This document shows positions 54,039 to 64,000 of a stretch of 64,000 bases of DNA, piece after piece. The translations under genes and the position numbers were made by a program. Numbering within the stretch: position 1 is the first letter of the stretch; each line of letters begins with the position of its first letter. The notes beneath the pieces are model-generated. The model was not told the origin of the DNA. It searched no databases and was given only the letters and a program-made list of their open reading frames with translations. This stretch comes from Zantedeschia hybrid cultivar (taxonomy: Eukaryota; Streptophyta; Magnoliopsida; Alismatales; Araceae): positions 23,178,729 to 23,242,728 of the forward strand of contig JARZZO010000013.1 of NCBI GenBank assembly GCA_030544215.1. Reading direction: 5' to 3'.

Positions 54039-56834
54039 ATCTCCCACTTGGACTCAAGCCAATCACTTTCGCATTTGATCTCCATCAAATCTAAGTGATG
54101 CTCACATAAAGTCTGTCACTAAGACTTGGTCAGAGATCTGCTAAATTATCTACAGATGGAATATTTCCATTACGTTATTTCCTCTTAATCGTTTGTCTCT
54201 GAACCTGTGAAAGAGCCTCAGAATGTTCTGTAACTTCTGAAGAGACCATAGCTCGATCACACAATTGATCGCTCCCACTGTTGTCCCACAACAACGTGAT
54301 TTAATCAAAAACCTTTTAAAACTACATCTAGTTTAGGGATGAACCTTTTCATCTATACTGTTCCAATAACAGTATCACCTGTCTATGTCGTCATCTTAAT
54401 ATCGAGTTTTGGATTGGAACCATCCCAATCCATTCCTTTCTACCAGAAGGTTGAATCCATTATTTGACTTGAAATTTGAGTTAGTGTGACCTCATAGTTT
54501 CAAATCATCATCTCTATATACGTGAATGCACCCTTAGCACTTCTCAAGCGCTTAATGATGCATTTCACTCCTGTATCCTTTAAGGAACCTTTCCCTAAAG
54601 GAATAAATTTCATATCTCAACAATTGAGACTTGTCATGAAATTTATGCCATACATCTTGACATACAGGTCAATATAATATCCCCACCAATCTATCTTAAT
54701 AGATTCGTATTTCCAATACGTGGGATATTATAACTAAATCCATTATGGAGGAAAACATGGTTAACAATGGTTTCACTAATAGTAACATCCTGAAGTCATT
54801 CTCAATAACTTTGATGTTATTATCATAAAGTATTACTAAAGCGATCGTGCTCCCACTGTCCTCTTTGAACACATACAGTCCGTGATCATTCTTAATGATC
54901 ACATAATATTTGACAATTAAGTCAAAAACTATTATTACAACTTAGGAAGCTTCAGTTTGATTCAAAATAATTTTGAAATCATAACTTGCTTCCTGGATAT
55001 TCTAAAAGCTTTAAAGGTGTATTATATACATCTTTACCTCAATCACATTGAGTGGACGCTTTTAATATCCAACTGTCATCATCTCATGGTGGGCAGTATT
55101 GACAAGTGGAATTCTAATAAACTTATCAATCTCAAAGTTGTAATGACAGAGATCATCATTATCATAGATTTTAGATCATAATCTATTTTGAGCTCCTCTC
55201 ACCTTGCTAAATCAAATATGTCAAACATATCCTTCTAGTCACTGAGAGAATCTCAAAAATCTATGAAGCTCTTTAATGTGTCATGACCGGTTCTAAACAA
55301 CTAAAGATTATCTAATAATCTTATATTAACTTGTGAATCTAGAACATCTTCTAGTTTTATCAGCTCCCACTATCTACTTTGAGAACACATTCCTCTTCAC
55401 AGAAGACAGCTTTCAGGACGACAATTATTTCATTGTCGCATGGCCAATAAATGTAATGTCCAAACTCTTTAGACATTCACAAATTCACACCACGGTAATA
55501 CCTGACTTTTAAATCATATTTATTCATAATTCACATCTCATATGAATTATTTGGTTTCCATATCTTATATGGAGACACACTGACTAATTTGGAACCATCT
55601 TTAAAGTATGGACATCTAATGTTCATATTCATGTTAAAAAGGACAAGAATCAGGCAAATCTTATTATGTATTGCACCATATCTTAATAAGGTGCAATTCC
55701 TCATTCTATCATATTACTATGATGCACAATGAGGATTAATCGAGTAAGGATACATTTATCCTATTTGTGATTTATGTAAATCATATACCTAAGTATTAGT
55801 TTCTTTGATCAAATCAAAAATTCTAATACTTCATATTGATCTTATACCTTAATCTCTCAGATATATTCGTCTTGTACTTCAGTAAGTACATACAGTCGAA
55901 TCATTCTAAGAATAAACTATAAGGTAAGTCAATAGTAGTGATTATCTTTGGCCTTTGAGCTGTTTACATCAATATGCATCAGTATCAATGATTTCTTATT
56001 GTACAACCATATGTACAATACCATAGATAATCAAGATTCACACAGTTCATTTCTATAGGAGACTTGTGAACATTCATCACATGAAATGTCACTTCAAGAA
56101 TCTGTAATGCATTGACTGATTTGAACAACTATTGTTCATTCTCAGTCAACGTTATTCACTTTTATAACTCTTGATATCTTATGCAACTAAATAACAATTA
56201 TTTAGTTTCATATTAGACTCCTATAGATATACAAAGATTTACTGTCTTACAGTAATCTATGAATATCATGAACAATAGTTGAGTCTAACTCAACACTTAC
56301 ATTTTCTCGATTTCCTTTTGCTTGTCTAAGTCTGCACACTATTGCAGCTCTGAGAATCATTTCCAATATCTCATATTGGATATGCTAATTCTCCAATAGA
56401 CATGCAAAAGTTGATCACAAGAATATATGAGACTTCTTTCAACTTTCTTATATATTTTGCCTTTACCAATATCCTTATATTGGTTGTAGTGGAAGAACTG
56501 CTACTTCTCTATCTCAGCTAACTTTCCTTTATCCATTTTCAGGTGTGGATTCGATCGTTTAAAATCTTACTACTTGCCTTTTCTCAAAGGCATATCATGA
56601 ATATCTCTTCATCTTGGTCTATCCAAATAAGAGATTTCATGACCATCATTGCCTTTCAATAAGGCATACCATGAGTACCTCTTCACCTTGGTCTATCCAA
56701 GTAAGAGGATTCATGATATCTGATTAGGATAGTGACTTTCACTTAGCCCTGAAGACATTCTTCAGAATTTTCTAGTCAGTCTGAGCATGAGAAGTAATGG
56801 CATCCAACATGCCAAAATTTCGAATAGACGACAT
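54039..56834 (-). pseudogene. Copia 3 gag-pol remnants, highly degenerate
   Basis: Begins with an intact polypurine tract (ATCTCCCACTTGG on the plus strand). The DNA aligns patchily with copia 1 and 2 pol: the RT region at 54696-54902 retains 'VFKEDSGSTIALVILY' but the catalytic YVDD position reads YDNN. The gag start (ATG 56834-56832) has a stop within about 25 codons. Frames are broken throughout. No functional protein is possible. Confidence 0.82.
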
Positions 56835-56915
56835 ATTAGTGATCGAAGGAAATAACGTGATTTAAGCAGATAGTTCTGATAATTCAATTATGGTCTTTTA
56901 TCTTGAATTATTTCT

Positions 56916-57500
56916 CACTATTTTTCGACGGACTGTATAACCTTCAGGTATACAGAACGGAAGACTCCGACGGTCTTCTAGTGAGGATCAGAATCTCCAA
57001 GAATCACAGTATGACCTCGGGTAAACACATAGTATCATACCATTATCTTAGAGCAACCATCTCATGGTAATTGCAACTCCTTGCAATATCCGATCTTATT
57101 TCAGCTCCCAGATGTTTAATGGTCCCAGGTAAACACAGTAGACCATTATACCTGGTCTAAGCTTTACCATCAATACGCGATAGAGTAGAGTAAGAATGCA
57201 GCTCCCGGGTAAACGCGAGGATAGCTATACCATTCCTCTATTCTAATCTCAAGGCATCAAGATGCCATAGTTAATAGTCCTTTCATCAGATGGTGCTAGA
57301 TCTCGGGTAAACACGTAGTATCTGTCATCACTGAATCAAGTTCTAAGAACTATATTGATGGAGAGTCACGCGGTACATTCTCAATGACTCGCGCTCCGGC
57401 TTAGACTTTATGTTGAAGGTTTTGTTTATATTAAGTTGGTCTCATCCTAGGTGATAGATTATAAATATATCAAATATATTTAACTATACCTAGATATTAG
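56916..57500 (-). other. Structured leader module of copia 3
   Basis: Same layout as copia 1 and 2. CTGTATA/TATACAG (56933-56955); GAAGAC/GTCTTC (56960-56978), covarying with GGAGAC/GTCTCC elsewhere; four loops like CTCGGGTAAACACATAGTA at about 57016, 57125, 57204 and 57302. Stems GTATGA/TCATAC (site 1) and TAATGGTC/GACCATTA (site 2) are perfect; sites 3 and 4 are weaker. GGCATC/GATGCC near 57253. Preserved despite the ruined proteins. Confidence 0.75.
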
Positions 57501-58204
57501 CAATCGATTCATAATCAATAACTAAAAGCATGCATCATCCATACATGTTCATTATGTGGTCATAGATAGCACAGTGATTAACTGGAGCCAAATAATTAAT
57601 CACCAAAACTATATAACATTTATATAATCTAAATATGCAAACACATAGCCACTGGTGATCTCATCTCCTGTCGCCTTCCTGGTTGCATTTGTGGATCATC
57701 CTCGCCTCTCCTCGGCCGGTGCGATCAAATACAAATATTATATATTTTGAAACAATTTCAAATACAAATAAATTGTAAGAGAAAGCCTTATGGCCGAGTA
57801 CAATAATGAAGGGGGATAGAATTACAATGGAATGGAGAGAGGGAGGCACACAAGCCTCATTAATTAACACTTAATTAATAAACATTCACATTCCATAACA
57901 ATCCACAAAATCACACACCATCACATGATATGATATTTAACTAAGTGCATGTCCATGACCACCACAAATTTTAACCATCCACACATGATAAAACACATCA
58001 CATTAAGGCTAAAATTTTGAAAATATAATAATTTTGGCTTTCTTAAAACCTGGGTACCAATTAAAATTGAATAATTTGAATTTTCGAAAATCTTATTTTC
58101 TAACATGCAATAAATCTAATTTAAAGCATTAAACACATCAACATGTACACACAAAGCTAAAATTAAAATTCTAAAATATTCCATGCATAATTTAGAACAT
58201 TTCT
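57501..58204 (-). other. Copia 3 leader, AT-rich part
   Basis: No gene. It aligns in outline with 13736-14419 and 21991-22600 of the other two elements. Confidence 0.55.
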
Positions 58205-58990
58205 AAATTAATTAATCTAACACTTAGATTAATTTTAATTTACATTAATAACAATTATTAATGTGAATTAATCTAACATTTAGAAAGAATTAGAAATTCC
58301 TAAATAACATTTATAAAAGAATTTCCAATTCGTATTATTAACCCCTTAACAACTCCTTGTTAAAACCTCTTAATTAAATCATATTTCTCAATAACAATTA
58401 TTAAGAAATAATAATTAGAACATTTCTAATTCAAATAGTCTAACAATTAGACTTAATTTAATCCTTTAATAACATTTATAAAAGATTAAATTCCAAGTAG
58501 ATTAGATCATTAAAACCAATAATTAAGAGATTCAAGAGTAAACTAATTAATCATCTTAATAACTATTATTAAGACTTAATTAATACTTAGTAACTTTTAT
58601 TAAGATTCATTACTCAAGAATTAATTAACTTAATTATAACATTTATAAAAAGTTAATTAATCACTTAACAACTATTATTAAGTGTCTCCAAATTATTAAA
58701 ATAATTCTCTAACAACAATTGCTAAAGAATTATCTAATTGGTTAATTAAAATAAAGTTAACAACATTTGTCAATTAATTTTAAAATCATGACAATGATCT
58801 AATCCCTTAAATAATGAACAACATTTGTTAATTAATTTTAAGATCCTATCTTAAATATAAATTAACAACATTTGTTAATTTTATCTTAATCATTAATAAC
58901 AACAATTGTTAATAATTAATTAAGATCTCATTTTAAATAAATAACAACATTTGTTAATTATAAATTAAGATCACATCTTAACTCATAATC
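58205..58990. repeat. AT-rich palindrome array of copia 3 leader
   Basis: About 15 units of inverted repeats such as TTAACAACATTTGTTAATT, TAATAACAATTATTAAG and TTAACAACTCCTTGTTAA. The position matches the copia 1 array, but the palindrome sequence is different. The flank 58991-59254 is AT-rich without genes. Confidence 0.75.
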
Positions 58991-59254
58991 CCCCTTTAAA
59001 CTTAAAATTATAAATTTAAGTATAAAACACTTTTAAATAAAATTTATTTTAATTTTAAGGTAAAGGGAATCATGTCAACCCTTTATGTAAAATCATATCT
59101 TACATAAGTTAAATCCAATCAACTATTAAGATCAAATCTCAATAAATTCATTATTAACTGGAAAAATAATATTAAAACAGTTTTAAATTATTTAATTTTA
59201 ATTCCAGTTAAAAGAGGTTGGGGTTTAGGTTTAAACAAGGGGATTTAAATGAGG

Positions 59255-59890
59255 TTTTGGCCCATTGGGCCTCAAGGGCTTGGGCCCTGGCCTGGCCTGG
59301 CTCGAACCAGGCAAGGCACCTGGGCTCGGTGCGAGTTGGTCGAGCCAGGCGGCACCTGGCACGCCCGAGCCGGGCCCCAGGCCCCCCCGGTCGAACCGGC
59401 GCGGGGCCGGCCGTTTCGGGCGCCAGGCGCCTGTTCGCCCGGGCCTGAGGGTTAGGGTTTCCCCTCCCAGCCGCCGCCGGTTAGCCTGATCCCCCCCCCT
59501 TTCTTGCTCGTCTCCGGCGCCGATAGGGTGAAGAATGTCTGGAGGTTGCAGAGGGGACCATCCCCTTTCCTTCCCCAGCCCCGACGATGTCCGGCCGGCG
59601 AGGCCAGCGTCCCCGAAGAGCCCAAAAACCCGTCATTAAAACTGTATTAACCCGTGGCTTTTGCAGGTTGCTAGGGCGGCGCAGCTGGCGGTGCCGGCGG
59701 TGGGGGGGCGGCTGGAAGTGGCCAAGGGGTTGGCCCCTCCGACTCTGGCGCCGGTGGTGGCCGGCCGGCGGCCCTATGCCGCCGGTTGCCCCCATAAACC
59801 GGCGGTTTCCACCTTGAAAACCGTGGATCCCCTTTTATGTTTTCAACCTTTTGAAATCAGGGACTTCACTGCCAGCCGCCGGCTATAATA
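59255..59890. repeat. GC-rich palindromic block of copia 3 leader
   Basis: GC-rich with inverted repeats such as CCGGTC/GAACCGG and GGCGCC-type motifs, in the same place as in copia 1 and 2. Open frames are compositional. 59891-60166 is leader without a gene. Confidence 0.65.
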
Positions 59891-60166
59891 GGATTCTTCC
59901 GGGGAGGAGACACAACTGGTCATACCAGCAACCTCAAGGACAGTGGCCGATCACCATGAATCCCCTTTCAAAGCCATGAAGCCTTGTTCTTCATCTTCAT
60001 GAAGAACCATACGAAACACCCCAAGAAATCTGAATTTTCTCCACAGAATATTACATCTAATATTAACGTTCATCACATGAACAAACTCGTGTGCGAGAAA
60101 AATAAATTTACGCATGGAATTCATTCTAGAATATTAATTTAATCGTTCCGGAGCGGTTCAGAGCGG

Positions 60167-60184
60167 AACCTGGCTCTGATACCA
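60167..60184 (-). other. Primer-binding site, initiator tRNA-Met (copia 3)
   Basis: Exact 18-base match, one base from the LTR at 60186. Confidence 0.93.
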
Positions 60185-60185
60185 C

Positions 60186-61748
60186 TGTTGGGATCCGGGC
60201 GGGACGCGAAGAACGCAGCGGAAACGAAGAACAAAATAAACCCGCCCGATGCCCGCTGATCCGATTCGGAACGAAAAATGCAAACCGAAAAATCGGGTTG
60301 AAATCTGATTACCGTGTGCGGATTCGAATCTGCTTCCGTTTCGGTTCCGTCGAGGCGATGCCGCAAGCCGCATAAGCGTCTGGCCTCCAGCGGTATCCAC
60401 GCGATCCTCCGCGGTGGTTCGTCCTCGATCCCTCGTCCGTTTCAGCTCGCTCGCTGAAGATCCGTCACCGCAACGGTTGCGGAAATCCCGCCGACGGGAA
60501 TTCCCAACTCTCGGGAATCACACGCGGCGGAGACGGAAGCTGTTCAGGCGCGCCGAACGGGACGCCCAGAGGAGGAGAGAGAAAGGAGGGATGACGGCCA
60601 GCAAGGGAAATCTTGGAGCTTGGCCCAGGGTTTCTCAACAGCATGTATATATATTAAGTCGGCGCGACTTTTCACAAAAGTCCCCGAGTTAATATAAATC
60701 CCACTTATGTACCACCGACTGAGAATCTTATTAAGTGTGACCCTCTAGGCCCATTTACCAGTCCGGTTTTCAGCCCGATAAGTCCAATAACTAGTTATTG
60801 ACTTATTGTAATTAATTACTTAATCGAATTGACATCGCATGTAAATTCGGTCGGACTTCTGATCAAGTTGGGTGCCAAGCAACACCGCATGATCCCGGAA
60901 GGTAATGGGGGTTCAGCAACCCACTCATGGAACCTGTCCGTCCACAGTTACCACGTGGCTATAATCCTTCGTTCGCACAATGCTCTCGAGTTAACCTAGG
61001 GTATGGTCAACTGTCAAACCCTAGATGGTCAACTCACTTGAATCAGACTCCGCTTTACAATATCCGAAAACCACTTTTCTGATATTGTTTCTGCTCTGGC
61101 CAGAGACTCCTGCGGATCTAATCTAGAGCATTCTCTCTCCAGTTACCTGAGAGCGAACGATCCTTTATTGAACACACAATCACCTTCGAAAGTCTTCCGC
61201 TGGACCCGATCCTTGACTATTAGAGATCCCGTGGATAGGGATTCGTAGGTCAAGGTCAAAATCCAGAAGTCCACCGACAAGGTGTCTTTAGTGTCTCAAG
61301 TCTAAGGATCAACCACGCTACTGTGACGATGAATCAAGCCGATTGACAATCAGGTAAATTACTATTCGGCGATTCATGTCGGATCAGTTCAGTGAACTCA
61401 TTCTCCAATGAGCACCTACAGGTTTACCATTGTGTCTCCACACTAGTAACTAACGAGATCAGTTACCCTCATCATATGAGTTGGAATAACCTGTACTAGT
61501 CTAACCGGATGTTTGATGTCCTTCTCAAACATCCTACGACTAGGAACAATTGAGAATATGTGTTTATAAGTCATCAGTCTCATTATTATGATCTCATCAT
61601 AATCTGATGACTATTGCACATATTCATGGACTTCATTATGCGCAAATATAAATATGCCAATCTACATAATGAATTTAATGCCATTAATTAGTGAACCAGA
61701 TTGAAATAGGTGCCTTATGATTGGCTAAAAGGACACCTATATCCATCA
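60186..61748 (-). mobile_element. Right (5') LTR of copia 3, type F, 1563 bp
   Basis: TGTTGGGATCCGGG to TATATCCATCA. Carries the cloverleaf (61417-61495, outer stem TACAGGTT/AACCTGTA, arm GTAAC/GTTAC) and the hairpin (61569-61612, AGTCATCAG/CTGATGACT). On its right it is followed not by host DNA but by a second PPT and pol end. Confidence 0.93.
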
Positions 61749-61890
61749 ATCTCCCACTTGGACTCAAGCCAATCACTTTCGCATTTGATCTCCATCAAAT
61801 CTAGGTGATGCTCACATAAAGTCTGTCACTAAGACTTGGTCAGAGATCTGCTAAATTATCTACAGATGGAATATTTCCATTACGTTATTT
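61749..61890 (-). mobile_element. Second copia internal remnant (tandem copy)
   Basis: 142 bp matching 54039-54180 with one difference: PPT plus the end of pol. It shows a tandem LTR-internal-LTR-internal arrangement. Truncated at 61890 by the gypsy B end. Confidence 0.9.
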
Positions 61891-61949
61891 CGCCCTCGTT
61901 ACCTGTAGCAGGCAATTTCGAGGACGAAATTCTTTTAACGGGGGGAGAA
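61891..61949 (+). mobile_element. Gypsy B internal 3' end with polypurine tract
   Basis: Contains 'GAGGACGAAATTCTTTTAA' and a G-rich PPT (about 61940-61948) directly before the LTR, the usual end of Tekay/Del-type gypsy elements. The rest of the internal region is missing. Confidence 0.8.
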
Positions 61950-64000
61950 TGTAAGGACTGAGGTTTCGGGTTCGGTTTTCGGGTCGGTTTCGGGCCGGAT
62001 CCCCTGGGTCGGACCCTGTGGGGTCTGGAGAATTTCTTCTGAATGACGTCTACACATCACGACGCGTTTCAAACGGCGTCTTGATAGGTGGACGCCATTT
62101 AGGCGATTTGCTGTTGCGCCACGTGGACGCCACGTGGGCGGGTTTCGGGCCGCGAGAGTACGGCCCCTGTCTTGTCGTCTGAACGGCGTCCATGATGGAC
62201 GACGCGATTCAGACTGCCACCCTGCGATGTCAGTGTACGGTGCCTGACATGCCAGCTGAACGGCGTCCGTGGTGGTCGACGCGTTTCAGACAGCTGTCAG
62301 TACGGCCCGTCCTGTCATCTGATAGGCGTCCTTCTCGCTCGACCCGTTTTAAGTAGTTTCTGATGACCCCCGCGAGCCCTCCTTTCTTTCCCTCATTTCT
62401 CACCTTTCACTCTCTCTCCTCTCCCTCTCCGCCTCCTCCGATCCCACTCTTCCCCTTTCCCTTCCTCTTCTTCCTCTTCCACCACTCCAACGCCTCCCTA
62501 CCTCTCGCCTCTGCCACCACCACTTCCTTCGCGGCGTTCCATTCTCCGGACGGCGGCCGACGTCCCGGCGGAGTGGCGGCGTCCTCGAGGGTACCGGCGG
62601 CGGTCTGCGGTGCGGCGGTTCGGCGACACGGAGCCAAGAGGAGTTCAAGTATCCGGTAGGGGGACGAACCTTGTATGTGTTGCTCGTGCTTTCCTAGGCG
62701 AGTTTTGATGTGTTTTGGGGCTAGATTGAGCATGTTTAGGGGGTGTTCTTGTGGGTATGGCCGTGTTCATGAACGTGGTTTCATAGCATGTTGTGGTGGA
62801 TGAACTTCTCTTCCTCCCCCTTTCCGTTTTGGGGCCTTTTCGGGGCATTTGGGGTTAAGGGAGAAACCCTCGGTTCGAATCAGGGAACTAGGTTTCTGGT
62901 GCTAAACGGCGTCGTGCCTGGTCGACGCCTTTTTAGAAGGACGTCAGGGCAGTACGACGCGTTTTAGGGCAGAAACGTCCCCTGTTCGAGGTTTCGCAGG
63001 TTAGGGGTTCTGGCGCTAAATGACGTCATGGGTGGTCGACGCCTTTTAGAAGGACGTCGGGACATCATGACACCAGTTAGGCAGGAAATCACCCCTACTG
63101 AGGGTCCGTCAGCTCGGGATTCTGGGACCAAAAGACGTCATGGGTGGGCGACGCGATTTGAATGGCGTCGGGTAACCATGACGCCTTTTAAGGCAGAAAT
63201 TCCCTGAGTAATGTTTTCCTGAAATTCCTGGATTTCTTAGCTGAATGGCGTCGGAGGATGTCGACGCGTTTCAAAAGGCGACCGCTGGTGTCGACGCCTT
63301 TTAGGCCAGATTCCCGTGGCCTCTGTTTTATGAACCAGTTTAGGGAACTTGAATGGCGTCGGCCTCGGGCGACGCGATTCAGGACAGAACAACATTAATT
63401 CATGCCAGTAAAATGTATTCATACTGCTAGATAGTTGGTTAGTGCATAAAGTATACTCGGATTCTTCGTGACCAGATGGCACTGCGTTGTGTGTAGTGCG
63501 ATCGCGGGCTTTTCACGTGACCGGATCGTACTGTGCCGGGTTTTGGTGTTTTGAGTTACTGTGGACCTGGAGTGACATTGTAGTACTTTATCACCCTGTG
63601 CTGGTGGGGGCGTGAGGACAGCGCCGGTGGGGGCGTGGGCGGGGTGACGCCTAGTGAGAGAGGGTCACCTGGTGAACCCCGGGGTCAACTAGTACCGGTG
63701 TCGGAGTGGTACATTCGGAGAGTCACTCGTACTGAGGGAAGGAGTAACCACCTGAGCCAGTTGGGCCGGAGTAGCTAGCGTGCTATCCGAGGGGTTACTG
63801 TTTGGTCTCAGCGGGTCGGTGTTTCCTACTTGTGCTTGTGTGGACGGTGTTTCCCACTTACAGCTGTGTGGTTGGTGTTTCCCACTTTCGGAGGAGTGGT
63901 TGACGTGTTTTACCGAGACGGGAGTTGTAGGCTCCTTGATAGAATGATTTTAGAAATATGCATGTTACATTCCGAAGGCACATGATTCATATCGAGGTTT
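61950..64000 (+). mobile_element. 3' LTR of gypsy B (runs off the window)
   Basis: TGTAAGGACTGAGG onward, aligned with the solo LTR-B copies; about the last 300-500 bp lie beyond the window. GGCGTC/GACGCC inverted-repeat clusters at about 62035-62350 and 62905-63380. The pyrimidine-rich tract at 62380-62500 gives open frames that are not credible genes. Confidence 0.92.

Overview
This is plant nuclear DNA, almost certainly from an angiosperm with a large, repeat-rich genome. The evidence is Ty1/copia and Ty3/gypsy retrotransposons primed by plant initiator tRNA-Met, plant LINEs, a hAT-type MITE, plant-only protein families (plant mobile domain, DUF7745-like, PF04195 'putative gypsy-type transposon') and a nuclear copy of a piece of chloroplast psbA. 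I see no ordinary single-copy host gene. The window reads as nested heterochromatin, and most boundaries below rest on target-site duplications (TSDs) or on the junction between an interrupted and an uninterrupted copy.

Layout. 1-1911: 5' leader, primer-binding site (PBS) and LTR of a minus-strand copia element (A1). 1912-8511: part of another element (D) with two minus-strand plant-type genes, a broken plant-mobile-domain gene and an apparently intact two-exon DUF7745-like gene, among arrays of short GC-rich palindromes. 8512-9456: right part of a chromovirus LTR (B). 9457-25199: two minus-strand copia elements fused as LTR-internal-LTR-internal-LTR. 25200-27278: degenerate DNA with a 432-bp hAT MITE and an unrecognised ORF. 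27279-43351: a Tekay-like gypsy element (C) broken up by a solo LTR-B, a 5'-truncated LINE, a solo copia LTR-F, a second LINE that itself contains a solo LTR-B and a psbA fragment, and a 3' LTR deletion. 43352-45796: an unrecognised stretch, then a third LINE. 45797-50900: an element (H) with a broken PF04195 gene and an inserted solo copia LTR-E. 50901-61890: a degenerate copia element with type-F LTRs, again in a tandem arrangement, with a solo LTR-E inside its left LTR. 61891-64000: 3' end and LTR of a B-type gypsy element running off the window.

All four copia LTR types (A, G, F, E; about 1.55 kb each) are one diverged family, Angela/BARE-like by LTR size, long leader and PBS (inference). 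They share RNA-like structure that is the most interesting content here. In U3 there is a 79-nt cloverleaf and a 44-nt hairpin whose stems change together between LTR types. Just before gag there is a module of about 580 bp with four hairpins whose loops are conserved while their stems differ. One element has changed all four loops to a different sequence. A third element keeps these structures although its proteins are destroyed, as expected for a copy moved in trans.

No element is autonomous as read: every gag-pol has stops, frameshifts or lost catalytic or zinc-binding residues. The DUF7745-like gene is the only sizeable reading frame that looks undamaged.
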